NCBI RefSeq assembly: GCF_026210795.1 | Contig: NC_089433.1 | Span: forward strand, 5,605,001-5,669,000 | Source: Rhizophagus irregularis | Taxonomy: Eukaryota > Glomeromycota > Glomeromycetes > Glomerales > Glomeraceae | Length of the DNA: 64,000 nucleotides | Reading direction: 5' to 3' | In this document: piece after piece, positions 47,515 to 58,624 of the stretch | Numbering within the stretch: the stretch's first letter is position 1 | Layout of the letters: each line of letters starts with the position of its first letter | Made by a program: the position numbers and the translations under genes | Notes under the pieces: model-generated | What the model was told of the DNA's origin: nothing | Databases searched by the model: none | The model's input: only the letters and a program-made list of their open reading frames with translations

Positions 47515-48180
47515 ATGTTCAATTTAAGACGTGCTTGTATTAATCATCAGATACACTTGGAACGATACAGCTTTACTAAAATACTTAAACCTTCATTAAC
47601 CATTCGGTCTTCAGAATTAGATACTCCAACCACTGACAACTTACAATCTTGGAATAATCACAAGATTAAGAAACCTCATAAATTACATCACGCGGCATTT
47701 CTCTTCAAATGATGGAATGATAAAACAATTAAAGAAATTCGTTCCAACAGACAAGGTACCTCATACTGTATACGTTATATGGCATATAATGCTAGACATC
47801 CAAACCGTCTCAAGAGTACTTCCATGTATCGTAAAGAACTCTTTAACTTCAACACAAACTTCAGTCACCACGCTTCAGTCAGACGTCAACAAAATGAAAG
47901 ACTTCAACGACATCAACGTTGAGTCGCAAAGTTGTTCAAAAACTCACTTGCGATTATAATAGAATCACAACTCAAACAAGACAATCGCTACAGTTTGCTG
48001 TATCACAGAAATCAAATTACCAGGAAAAGGATTCAATATCTATTTAATATAAATCACGATGAGTTTCAATTTTGGGATGATTATTTTTTTCCCATCTCAT
48101 TACCACCATCTTACACCCATACGATGTGCAACGATCTGTTTAATGACACTTTATTTACAGCCTGGTTATCTACCTTTTAA
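47515..48180 (+). CDS. Hypothetical protein 2, one frame across two TGA codons
   Basis: From the ATG at 47515 one frame runs 221 codons to TAA at 48178-48180 with only two interruptions, both TGA (after LHHAAFLFK and after RLQRHQR). No other stop of any kind occurs in this frame. The first context is K-TGA-W-N-D-K. The product would be basic and rich in His, Asn and Arg, with no recognised domain. Two readings are possible: a gene in which TGA encodes an amino acid, or a recently decayed gene with two TGG-to-TGA or CGA-to-TGA changes. Position and strand place it with the helicase block. Confidence 0.5.
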
Positions 48181-48183
48181 ACA

Positions 48184-48840
48184 ATGACTCACTCACAGCT
48201 TCAACCTCTGTCATCGGGCTGGATGTGGGAGGTGCAAACACCACCCACCTCCGGGTCTACGACCCGTCACAGTACCTATATGGCCCCTACGGGGCTCAGG
48301 CATCCCCATATATACTACCACCATGGCCACAGTGGTCATGGCTGGTCACACTACTTTCCAACTCCTTTTTTTTTCTCCATTTTTTCTTATATATAAAACT
48401 ACTATGACCACTATGACCACTATGACCAGACTACTAAAAAGTGGATAAAAACACGAATAAAGCCAAAATCAGACAGAATATCTGGTTATAGTACTAACCA
48501 CAGTTCGAAAACTTATGATAATACTATGGCTACCTTAGTTAGCTTCTTAGGCTCCAAAACCCGATTTAAGCTATGACCACCTTTTATCTACTTACCTGGA
48601 ACACTGAACTATGCTACCGAACTATGACCACCGAACTATGACCGCCGAACTATGACCACCCTTTATCTACTTACCTGGAACACCGAACTACTGACCGCCG
48701 AACTATGACCACCCTTTATCTACTTACCTGGAACACCGAACTATGACCGCCAAACTATGACCACCGAACTATGGCCACTTGTCCCGTCAGAAAAAATAAG
48801 TAATTGAACAATGGGTATACCATAAGTAATATATAAGGAC
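48184..48840 (+). repeat. G+C-richer spacer with short tandem repeats
   Basis: 48200-48400 is rich in inverted words (GGGTCTACGACCC, GGCCCCTACGGGGC, CCATGGCCACAGTGG). Two overlapping frames there (48184 and 48225) are short and neither is convincing. 48570-48780 repeats ACCTTTATCTACTTACCTGG plus AACAC(C/T)GAACTA three times, mixed with many ACTATGACC(A/G)CCGA units. On the minus strand each TTACCTGGAAC reads GTTCCAGGTAAG, a donor-like site. Confidence 0.6.
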
Positions 48841-48847
48841 AAACAAT

Positions 48848-49341
48848 ATGTATACTGCAGAAAAGTTAGCAATAATCTTCGGCTGCACAGTCCCTGATCT
48901 TATGGATATCAATAGGGAAATCCTAAAAAGCTGTCAAATCCCGCATGCAGTATCAGCAATTCCTGAACTTGTAGGCCATATCCTGGAACGCATTCCAAGT
49001 AGCAATTTCAGGCCACATCTTTTAGAAGTCAGCCCAATCTGGAGAGCCGAAGCTGAACAAGTACTCTGGAAGCGGCATAAAAAAGCCGAGGAGGTATACG
49101 ACAGGGCGATGAAAAAAAGGAAAAAAGAAAAAGCGGGGATGCTCTTGGTCAATTATATGAGGGGAGGGTATTAGAAATTGTGAACCTAGAGAAGCTTAAA
49201 TGGAAGGCATATCGAAAGGCTTGTAAAGAGTTATCGGAAGCTAGAAAAGAGCATGGTATGGTAAGGTGGGCTCTTGAGCGGTGTGGATTTCAGATATATG
49301 TGGATTGAAAAGGGGAAAAGGAAGATTTAGAGCAGTCGTAA
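48848..49341 (+). CDS. Hypothetical protein 3, probably frameshifted
   Basis: The ATG frame 48848-49174 gives 108 residues: a helical protein with a YTAEKLAIIFGC start and a basic end (DRAMKKRKKEK). A second frame overlapping its end continues ALGQLYEGRVLEIVNLEKL, then a helical, basic stretch to GFQIYVD-TGA-KGEKEDLEQS and TAA at 49341. The switch point is the A-rich run at 49109-49135. This suggests either a single gene of about 165 residues with an indel or slip in that run, or two overlapping genes. The TGA sits where a Trp would be plausible. No family is recognised. Confidence 0.5.
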
Positions 49342-49519
49342 AGGTTTGTGGTTTATAGTTTTTTTTTACCCCTAGAAGATAACCGGGTATGACCGGAGGA
49401 CCGCAGGACTACAGGACTACAGGAGGGTAACCAGGTAGGAGTGCAGATCTTTGGAAAAAATATTCGGCAATTGAAGATTAGGTAACTATAAATTAGTACT
49501 CGATTTGATAGAACAAAAA

Positions 49520-51429
49520 ATGACTGCCCAAGTTCCAGCAATCTTTAACCCTAACAACCGTTTTTTCTACGATGACCTTCTTAAAAAGTGTATAGGTACA
49601 CACACAAAAGAAAGCGTCAATTCAGCAATCTCAGCTTCTGTGGCTTTCATCACCACGAAGTCTGGCATGTGGATCAGAAAAAAAAAGGCTTATAATGAAA
49701 GCATATACTTTGAGATTGCTACAGATCTCAAGGGAATTTCTACTAAGCACAAGGTAAGTATTCGGTCAGATGCAAGAGAAGACAATGATATGATTACATC
49801 CACCAAGTTAAAGGACCTTCTTATCCAAGCCTCAGTCACAAAGATCTGTTATACAGATGTAAACTTCATGCCTTATCCCCCAAATGCACCAAAGTATAAT
49901 CCTGAATTCTTCAATCTCTTTCTAGGTTTCAGGGCTTAACCTGCTGAGCACATCAAACCAAACCTAATTAATCCAATTATTCGACATGTTCATGAGGTAT
50001 GGTGTGCAGAGGACAAGCAGTTAACCATATACATCCTTAACTGGCTCGCATTTCTGGTTCAAAATCCAGACAAAAAACCTGGTACAGCAATTATTATGCG
50101 CAGTCCTCCCAGATGTGGTAAGAATATCTTAACTGATTTTATCAGAGAACATATTATTGGTCGTGAAAACTTCCTCTCCACTACCCGTCTTGAAGATGTA
50201 ATGGGAAGGTTCAATGCAGCTGTTCGTGCCAAAAAACTCATCATCCTCAATGAATGTGATATGACAGGTAAGGAATGGCATGGAGCAAATAACTGACTTA
50301 AGAGTTTAATCACTGGGCCTTACATCTCTATTGAGGAAAAAGGAATAGATGCAAGATTATTGATGACTTTGCTGGCTACGATCCTAAGTAATCATGCTAT
50401 GCCAATCCGCATGAAATGAAATGATGAAAGATTTGTAGCCCTCAATGTATCAGCCAAATATAAAAACAATCAAGAATACTTCAGTTCTCTAGTAAAAGTA
50501 TTAGAAATCCAGATACAGCCAGTTCCTTTATGTCCTATTTACTTAGCCGAGACTTAACTATCTTCAATCCCCGATCTATTTCTGATACTCAAATGAAACA
50601 GGAGCTAATCAAAGCAAGTATTCCAAATCCCCAGCGTTTCATACAATATTACCTTGAAATGATGTGCCCCAACAATTGTGATACACTTGAAATCCCTTGT
50701 ACAAATTTCCATAGCACTTACCAGAATTGGTGCAGTGAGAAGGGTGAAAACAAAACACTTAGTGATAATAAGTTTGGTATGGAGATTAAGCAATTCATTC
50801 CTAAAACTCGACCAAGACGTTCAGGTGCTTGAATAAACTATTACATACTAGATAAAGCAAAAATCGAAAAGAATTTTAGTAGAGTAATCCAGGAGACACA
50901 AGACATACAGAATGTACAGGTAGATCAAGAGGAAGTGGAGCTAGTTGTTGAGAAACTTGTTGAAGAAAAACCTACTAAAGAACAACCAGTTTCCAAAAAG
51001 ACTCCACCACCAGTACCATCCAAGCCCGATTGCTTGAAGGTAAAACCAGCACCTGTCATCAATAAGGACCCTATTCCTGAAGAACCTCCAGCTCCCATAG
51101 AGTCAGACACTGATGAAATTATAGACAGTTTCTCAGACTGTTATCTATCTGATGAGGAACCTGATCAAGAAGATGAGCCGCCTGCTGAGGAACCTGCATT
51201 TGAAGCTGATGATGACTACGACGTTTTAGATGACTTGCTATCTGACTCAGATCCTATAACCACAACCCCAGCTCCTGAGCAACAACCCGAGTCTTTCGCA
51301 GAATCTTCTGCATCTGTTGATAAATCTAATTTAGAACCGGCTTCCGAAGAGCAACCTATCTCAGAACCTGACACAGAACCAGAAGTTGACTGGGATTCTG
51401 AACCAAAGGAAGGTAAAGCTGCGGTATAA
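49520..51429 (+). pseudogene. SF3-type helicase (DUF5906-like) replication protein, interrupted
   Basis: A nearly continuous 636-codon region. The P-loop is IIMRSPPRCGKN (about 50090), the Walker B-like block is KKLIILNEC (about 50230), then LKSLITGPYISIEEKG and a sensor-like SNHAMPIRMK-x-NDERFVAL. SRDLTIFNPRSI and an acidic, Pro/Glu-rich tail of about 165 residues follow. This order is that of superfamily-3 helicase domains in virus- and plasmid-like replication proteins. Interruptions: TAA at 49937, TGA at 50294, 50417 and 50830, and a one-base shift in the A-run near 50494. The three TGA sit at plausible Trp positions (ANN-x-LKSL, MK-x-NDERF, SGA-x-INYY), while TGG is also used elsewhere. 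It is either a decayed gene or one in a different code with two lesions. It ends exactly where the inverted-repeat arm begins. Confidence 0.72.
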
Positions 51430-51809
51430 CGAAAAAAAAAATTAAGCTTTTTTTTAGCAAAAGCTTAATTTTTTTTTTCTCACGGCCTTTACCTCTTCTT
51501 TCTTTCGCCCTTCCCCTTCTCTCTTTCTCTCACCTTCACCTTCCCTCTTTCTTTCACCTTCCCCTTCCCTCTTTCTTTCACCTTCCCCTTTCTTCTTTCT
51601 CTCACCTTCCCCTTCCCTCTTTTTTTTTACCCTTCCCCTTCCCTCTTTTTTCTTTCGCCTTCTCCTTCCCTCTTTCTTTTACCTTCACCTTCCCTCTTTC
51701 TCCTCCTTCTTCCCCTTCCTCTTCCTCCACCCTTCCCCCTTCCCTTTTTTCTCCCACTCCTTTCCCATTCCCTTTCCCCTTCCCGAAACCGTCTTTCAGA
51801 AAAACAATG

Positions 51810-53960
51810 GTAAGTTTCGAAGTGAAACGCTTCAAAACTTTTTTAAATTTTAAATTTTTTTTTTAATTCTTTGTTGTAAGGAAACGTTTTTAACGTTTCC
51901 TTTCTTTCTTTTTTGTAGGATTTTCGATGTTTTGACTTTGGGAAACGAACTGAAATTATGGTAAGTTTCAAAGCGTTTCGCTTCGAAACTTTAAATTTTT
52001 TTTATAGAATTTTCAATGGTTTGGCTTTGGGAAACGAGAAACCGAAGGGTAAGTTTCAAAGCGTTTTGCTTCGAAACTTTTTAATTTTTTTTTTTAATTT
52101 TTGTAAGGAAACGTTTCTAAGTTTCCTTTTTCTTTATGTAGGAACGCTGGATGTTTGGATGATGGAATCGAAACGAACCGGTAAGTTTTACAACGTTGCG
52201 TTGTAAAACTTAATTTTATTAAATTTTTTTAAGAAACGTTAGCTAACGTTTCTTCTTTTTTTGTAGATACACTCTGGATTCCTTCTGATCTTGGATTTCG
52301 GTTAGGTTTCAAAGTTTCGTTTTGAAACTTCGATTCTTTTTTTTATTTTTTAAAAGGAACGTTACTAAATACTAACGTTCTTTATTCTTTTTGTAGGTTT
52401 CGGTATTCCAAGGATCTAAAACGGCAAAATGGTAAGTTTCGTAACGAATATTTCGTTACGAAACTTTATTTTTATTTTTTTTGATTTTTAAAGGAACTTT
52501 CTAACGTTCTTTTTTTTTGTAGGTTCTGTGCTCCAATATTCTAAATCGATAAAATATGGTAAGTTTCGCAGCGTCTCGCTGCGAAACTTGATTTTATTTT
52601 GTTTTTTACTAAGAAACGTTCTAACGTTTCTTTTTTCTTTTATAGGAACGCCGGACGAAATGTCTTTGGGTAATTAAAGAAAGAGGGAGAGATAATTCGA
52701 TTTTTTTTTGCATTTTAGAAACGTTCTTAACGTTTCTTTTTTTTATTTTTTATTTTTTTTGTAGGAATTGCCGGATGAATTTTTACGAACCGGACTTGAA
52801 GGTATTTGGGAGAAAAAGTTTGAAGAGTTCTTTCTTTTTTGATTTTTTAGAAACGTTTTATCATTTCTTTTTCTTTTTTTTTGTAGGTCCGTGCTCCAAT
52901 ATTCCAAATCGGTAAAATATGGTAGTTTTGAAGCGTTTCGCTTCGAAACTTTAAAAAAAATTTTTTTTTTAATTATTTTTTGTAAGGAAACGTTTCTAAT
53001 GTTTCTTTCTTCTTTTTGTAGGAACTCCGGACGAAATTATGAACCGGACTTTGTTTATGTGAAAGGTAATAGGGTAGAGGAAAGTTTAGTGCTTTTTTTA
53101 GTAACATTTTAAACGTTACTTTTTTTTTCTTTTATTGTAGGAACACCAGAACGAATTCACAAACCGGGCTTTGGGTGGAAGGTAATATGGTAAAGGGAAT
53201 TAGAGAAATTTTGTTATTTTGTTTATATTTATTAAAATTTTTTTCTTTTTTCTTTGTTTCTTTAAGGGAAAGAAGAAAACGAAAGAGAAAGTTGAGAACG
53301 AAAATGAAAGGTGAAGGAGAAGATGAAAGGGAAGGGTGAAACGAAAGGGAAAAGGAAAACATTTCGAAGGTATACTTCGAAATATTTTTTTTTATTTTTC
53401 AACGAAACGTATATTAATGTTTCATTTTTTTTATATTTTTTTAGGTTTAGCGGCTCATTGGACAAACCGGAATTCAATATTTTGAAGGTATACTTTGAAA
53501 TATTTTTTTTTATTTTGATTTTTTTTAACAAAACATATATTAACGTTTCATTTTTTTTTTATTTTTTAGATTCAGCAGTCTTTGTACATATGGAATTCAA
53601 CATTTCGAAAGGTATATATTTCGAAATGTTTCTTTAATTTGATTTTTTTAACGAAACGTATATTAATGTTTCATTTTTTTATTTTTTAGGTTCAACGGTC
53701 CTTGAACGTATGGAATTTAACATTTCGAAGGTACTATATACTTCGAAATGTTTCTTTATTTTGATTTTTTCAATGAAACGTATATTAATGTTTTGTTTTT
53801 TTATTTTTTAGGTTCAACGGTCCTTGAACGTATAGAATTTAACATTTTGAAGATATATACTTTGAAATGTTTCTTTATTTTGATTTTTTTAACGAAACGT
53901 TTATTAACGCTTCATTTTTTTCTTTTTTTTTTAGGTTTACACCAGCTTTTACTTTGGCAC
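51810..53960 (+). repeat. Array of about 17 intron-like hairpin units (plus strand)
   Basis: Micro-exons of 24-42 nt, such as ATTTTCGATGTTTTGACTTT plus GGGAAACGAACTGAAATTATG, are bounded by TTTTTTGTAG and GTAAGTTTC. The 5' hairpins differ but pair perfectly: GTTTTACAACG/CGTTGTAAAAC (52190), GTTTCGTAACGAA/TTCGTTACGAAAC (52434) and GTTTCGCAGCG/CGCTGCGAAAC (52561). The 3' hairpins (GGAAACGTT...AACGTTTCC, AGAAACGTTAGCTAACGTTT) also pair. From 53360 on, the units change to ATTTCGAAGGTATACTTCGA-type hairpins with micro-exons GGTTCAACGGTCCTTGAACG plus TATGGAATTTAACATTTCGAA. Micro-exon lengths (42, 41, 39, 34, 35, 36) are not all multiples of three. Confidence 0.82.
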
Positions 53961-54079
53961 TGGACATTTGATACATGAATGAATTAGAGGTGCAGATTAT
54001 CCATAGATTATCGTTAAATAATAATAATTGTACATTTATTAATAAATAAAATTATAATAAATTATGTGAAATTATTAAA

Positions 54080-54880
54080 ACAGTGTTTTAAATTGTCATG
54101 GCGTTTACACTAAATTGTTTAAAATTATTACTAAATTTCACTCAATTGTCCAAAATTTCACTAAATTGTCTCTGAAAATGTTGCATTTATATCGTTTACA
54201 CTCAATTGTCCAAAATCAGTAAAACATTTTCACTCAATTGTCCGAAATTATCCTAAATTTCACTAAATTATCAAAAGTTTAGCTAACATTTACCGAAAAA
54301 ATGCAAAATTTACCACAATTTGTATTACGTTTGCACAACATTGCTGAAAAATTCACCTAAATTTTCAACAATTTATATAACATTACTAAAAATACATTAC
54401 AATTTACCACAATTTGCATTACTTTTGCATGAAATTACTAAAAATTCACTATAATTTACCACAATTTGCATTACATTTGCATAACATTACTAAAAATTTA
54501 ACTAAATTCACCACAATTTGCACTTCGTTTACATAACATTACTAAAAATTTGACTAAATTCACCACAATTTGCACTTCGTTTACATTACATTACTAAAAA
54601 TTTGACTAAATTTACCACAATTTGCATTACGTTTACATAAAATTACTAAAAATTTAACTAAATTCACCACAATTTGCATTACGTTTACATAAAATTACTA
54701 AAATTTTAACAAAATTCACCACAATTTGCACATTCGTTTGCATAGCATTACTAAAAATTTGCCTAAAATTCACCACAATTTACATTACGTTTGCATAAAA
54801 TTACTAAAAATTTAACTAAATTCACCACAATTTGCACTTCGTTTGCATATCATTACTAAAGATTTGCCTAAAATTTCCCA
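54080..54880. repeat. Subterminal repeats of the right arm
   Basis: More than ten copies of ACCACAATTTGCA(T/C)T(A/T)CGTTT plus GCATA(A/G)(C/A)ATTACTAAAAATTT, the reverse complement of 16920-17680. Confidence 0.8.
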
Positions 54881-55089
54881 CAATTTAATGATAATTTACT
54901 GAAAAATTTCTCAACATTTGAATTAGGAATTCTGTAGGAATTCCGCGATTTTGACAAAATTTGCCAAATTGTAAGTCCTCCATTATCCCAAAATTGTAAC
55001 ACAATTTACCCCAATTTACCGGGATAATTCTTAATTTGCCAGAAAAATTCCAGGCAAATTTTGCGACAATGACATCTGTTCGACCTGTG

Positions 55090-57647
55090 TGGAATTCGAG
55101 TAACAGGATTTTGAATTCCCACAATATTAACATTAACGTTGTTATTATTATGAAAAATTCTCTGCCTTCTTTGCTGAATTGATTGAAGAAAATTAAGAAC
55201 TTCATTATAAGTTTCTTCATCACCATCCTCGATTACATCTGATATTATTTTCCTTCCTAAGCCAAAAAGTTCACCAAATTTACGTTTTTTTAAGATAACT
55301 TTTGAAACTTCGATATCTCCTATTTGAGATAATTCCATTTGGATAGCATCTATAGAATCAGAGCTCAGAAATTATAATGGAAGTATATGGTTCTCTCTTG
55401 GTGGTAAATTTGAAATGACGACAAATTCATAACTTGATATATTTTTTCCTTGTAATAACTCTTTGTACCAACAGTTATTAATAAGACTGATATGAAATTT
55501 TGCAATAGGTGTTAAAGTCATCACACGATAAAAATGACAGCAGGGGTATCCAAGTGTCTTAAAAGCCATACACGTACAAAGAAATGTACCATTATCTAAA
55601 AGGCATATGAAATGAGATGTATTTAGGTTAACCAAATGGTTAACCTCCCAAATTTCAAGAACTTGGAAAATATCTACAAGAAATGAACTCAATTGTGCTT
55701 GTGAACAGTCAAACAAATTATCAATGCAAATTATGCAATGCTCTAACTCAACAAACTCCTATGAAAAGAAATTTGGTAACTGAAGATTTTTTTTGATGTT
55801 AACCTTTAGTGATATTTATAACTTTGAATATTATTTACCTTTTCTCTAGGAAGTGCATTTTTCAATACAATTTGTACAGCATGATAACAAAGACTTAAGT
55901 CCATTTGTTCTTCCTGTTTTTTTATAATATTTGGGAAGACGAATTCGGTTAGTTGTTTTACAACAGGTCTGAAAATGGATTTAAACACATTTTTTGAACC
56001 GATTTGTGGTACAGACTTCTTCCAACTAACGAAATCACAATAATTATTCTCCTCTTGATACCTCTCTTCTAATGCATCAAACAATTCACATAACGAAAGA
56101 CTTGAATTTTTAAAAAGCCGTTTTAATGTTGAATTTTCACCTTCACTACGAGAAGTAGATTGCACACCAGCAGTAAAATATTTATTAGTGAATGCACGAG
56201 CTTATGATTGTGGATTCTGTCCTAAAGATCTGTTTAAGTAATCTTTAGATTCTGGATAATTTTGTGATAATGTATCCCACCTTTATCGAATAAATGTATA
56301 ATTACAATATATAATAAAAAGACAAAACAAAGTGATCAATACCTTTCATAAATCAATACCTTTCATAAAACTGTCCTTCCGTTAGACTATTCCTTGCTTT
56401 ATAAAAATCTTTTATGAAATCATTATAAGTTGAACCTAACTTTGCTTTGGCAAATTTTGGCTAATATGCCAAATACAATGCATATGAAAAGTATCGGGAT
56501 ATTGTATTATCACAGCGGTATTTACAGCCGGATCGCCATCTGTTACAAAAACTGTTGGTGCAACACCTGTTGCTTCTTTTACACATTGAAAAACCCATTC
56601 ATACAAAAATTGTGATCCATCATCCACAATCGCTTGCGCTACAATTCGTGTTTTTAGATTATTATCTGGAGTAACAAAAAGAGACAATGGACGGTTATAA
56701 CAATTGGTTTACACGTATTATTATGCATTATTACGTCATGATAATGCAGCCATAAGATCTGCTGCTCAGGAGTTATCCAAAAAAGATGAGTTAATGAACC
56801 TATAGCCAAATCAAGTTTCATTGTAATTGCCCATCGTGGGTCTTCATCCTTTTTATCATAAAGTCTTTTTAGCAATGTTCCTGTGTCTTCTTCACCTGGC
56901 ATTGCTTCACGACGAAACTTATCAATAGCATTATAAAGGTCCGTTTGAAATATTCTTGTTTTAAACTTTTTCCTGATTATTCTATATTGTACAGTTGCAT
57001 TAACCTTAGCTACTACTGTTAAAAAACGTATTTCTTGAAGAATTTCCTCTGATAATTTTTGTAATGTTGGAACAAACTGACTTGCTAATGGACTAAGCTT
57101 ATGTCCAACATGCTGATCTTTAAAAGTCGTTACTTCAAGATAATTTTTATCTTTTTTAGCCCATATATTGAGCTTCCATGAACAACTTACCTTACAAAAA
57201 GTTGATGCTTTTGACTCGTCAGCATGCTGGCAAAGATAAGTTCTTTTTAATATTTGACAGGTTTTTTTGTCCACTCTTCCACCGCCACCAATTCTAACTC
57301 CATGTCCTTTAACAGAAGCGTATCTTTGCATGAATTTTTCAACATATTCCCAACTTTGAAAAGTTTTACTGACATATATAGTAATTTCTGAAGAATTGGT
57401 TCCTGAACCTAAAGTTTCTGAAGTTTCTGATTCAGAAACTTCACAACTTTTATTAGATTTATTACTAGTGCCTTTACTAATAGCATATAATAATAGCAGT
57501 ATTATAGTATTATTAGGTTTACTGATAGTAAAGATAAGTTATTTTTGACTAATTAAAGTCTATAAGCATATACCTATCACTGTCAAAAAATTCTTCTGCA
57601 CTATTGTATTCCATTAACGCTTTCAATTCAAAATTTTGTTCTTCCAT
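55090..57647 (-). pseudogene. MULE (Mutator-like) transposase, truncated and frameshifted
   Basis: Minus strand from MEEQNFELKALMEYNSAEEF (57647). An N-terminal Cys-rich region (57330-57150: VRIGGGGRVDKKTCQILKRT) is followed by the MULE DDE domain: HNNTC-(shift)-TNCYNRPLSLFV, then FVTDGDPAVN and FHMHCIWHI. A helical region comes next, then a SWIM zinc finger, CTCMAFKTLGYPCCHFY (about 55590-55540), and an IVGIQNPVTRIP tail. Introns separate some blocks. Defects: a one-base loss near 56706 in the DDE domain, Asn where the first catalytic Asp is expected (HNNT for HDNT), TAA for the likely Trp before ARAFTNKYF (about 56208), and loss of the C-terminus at 55089, where the right-arm element has inserted. 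Confidence 0.85.
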
Positions 57648-57713
57648 ATTATAGCTTTTTTTTCTCGTTAGAGTTTTTTCTCTGAGTTTTTTTTTCAAGG
57701 TGAAACACATATA

Positions 57714-58624
57714 CAGTTCTCAAAAAAAGTAATCGGAATTGCAAAAAATGCAAAAAAATAAAAACCAGTGATTAAAATAACTTCAAATTTCGAATATTTG
57801 TTGCTAAATGTGTAAAGGTTATAAATATAAAATTTCAGCCTTTTATCTTATTTCTTTGTCTCACAATCGATTTTTTAATTTGAAAAAAATATCGCTAAAA
57901 ATTTAAGCAGGATGTAAATTTTATAAAGATTTGATATTGTTCTCAGACACTTAATAATCAGCATGTATATTTGTAATAAAATATTATAAACATAAAAGAA
58001 TATCTTTTATTAATTTATTAAAATATTTTTTTTGCCATTTAATTAATCAGTTTTTCAGCAAATTTGGATTAAAGTTGACTCAAAAATCATTAATAAAACT
58101 CAATTTTAAAAGCATTAAGCTTATTTGGATTGATATTTTTTCAAATAAATTAAATGTTATTTATCTAATATTAATTAGATTTTATTATAATCCTTTATAA
58201 TTATATATTTTAAATCCAATTTTGCCTTTCAACTAATATTAAGGGTTAGGGACGGTTGCCGATCAATACGGAAAATAAACTTTGATTTCAAATTTTTCAA
58301 CAGCCAACAAATGATAAAGTGTGAAATTTTTTTATTAGAATCAACATTATGTAAGCTTTATTTTATAATCATCCAATCCTTAATAAACTACTATTTGAAT
58401 GCTATACCAGAATTTTTAGGATTTTATAGTTTAAATTTTTAATGACTTTTTTTTTCTCAATTAAAAATTGATTGAGAGACGAGGAAATGAGATAAAGGGC
58501 TGAAATTTTATATGCATAATATTTACACATTTAACAATAAATTTGGAAATTTTAAAGCGATTTTAATCATTGGATTTTTATTTTTTGCACTTTTTGTAAT
58601 TCCGATTACTTTTTTCGAGAACTG
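57714..58624. mobile_element. 911-bp foldback MITE with TA target duplication
   Basis: CAGTTCTCAAAAAAAGTAAT on the left is mirrored by ATTACTTTTTTCGAGAACTG on the right, flanked by TA. The arms extend at least 110 bp each (TCGGAATTGCAAAAAATGCA mirrored near 58580-58605), with weaker complementarity further in. CAGT...ACTG ends at TA fit the Tc1/mariner superfamily. No gene is inside. Confidence 0.82.

Larger units (their letters stand above)
51416..55089 (+). mobile_element. Right arm: 3.7 kb inverted copy of the 16855-20445 arm
   Basis: From GCTGCGGTATAACG at the helicase stop, the order is AAGCTT hairpin (51440-51475), pyrimidine tract (51480-51790), intron-like array (51810-53960), spacer and subterminal repeats (54080-54880), and terminus TTCGACCTGTG at 55089. 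The next bases (TGG...) belong to a MULE gene on the minus strand, so the terminus is a true insertion end. The partner end of this copy was not found in the window. The 3.6 kb similarity to a complete element elsewhere suggests helicase block plus arm belong to one longer element; this is inference. Confidence 0.75.

Noticed and set aside
48225-48407. 60-codon frame with a GLDVGGANTT-like upstream extension, recalling an ASKHA-type nucleotide-binding motif
   Set aside because: Only one motif, no further domain, overlapping another open frame in a repeat-rich stretch.
47515-51429. Firm claim that TGA encodes Trp in this block
   Set aside because: Intact host genes here end in TGA, TGG is also used in the block, and TGG-to-stop decay is documented in other elements of the window. 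It is kept as a hypothesis only.
16855-55089. Giant 38 kb transposon with P450 and acyltransferase as cargo
   Set aside because: The hAT target duplication at 16443 and 26636 and the separate right end at 21789 show that the left arm belongs to a smaller nested element.
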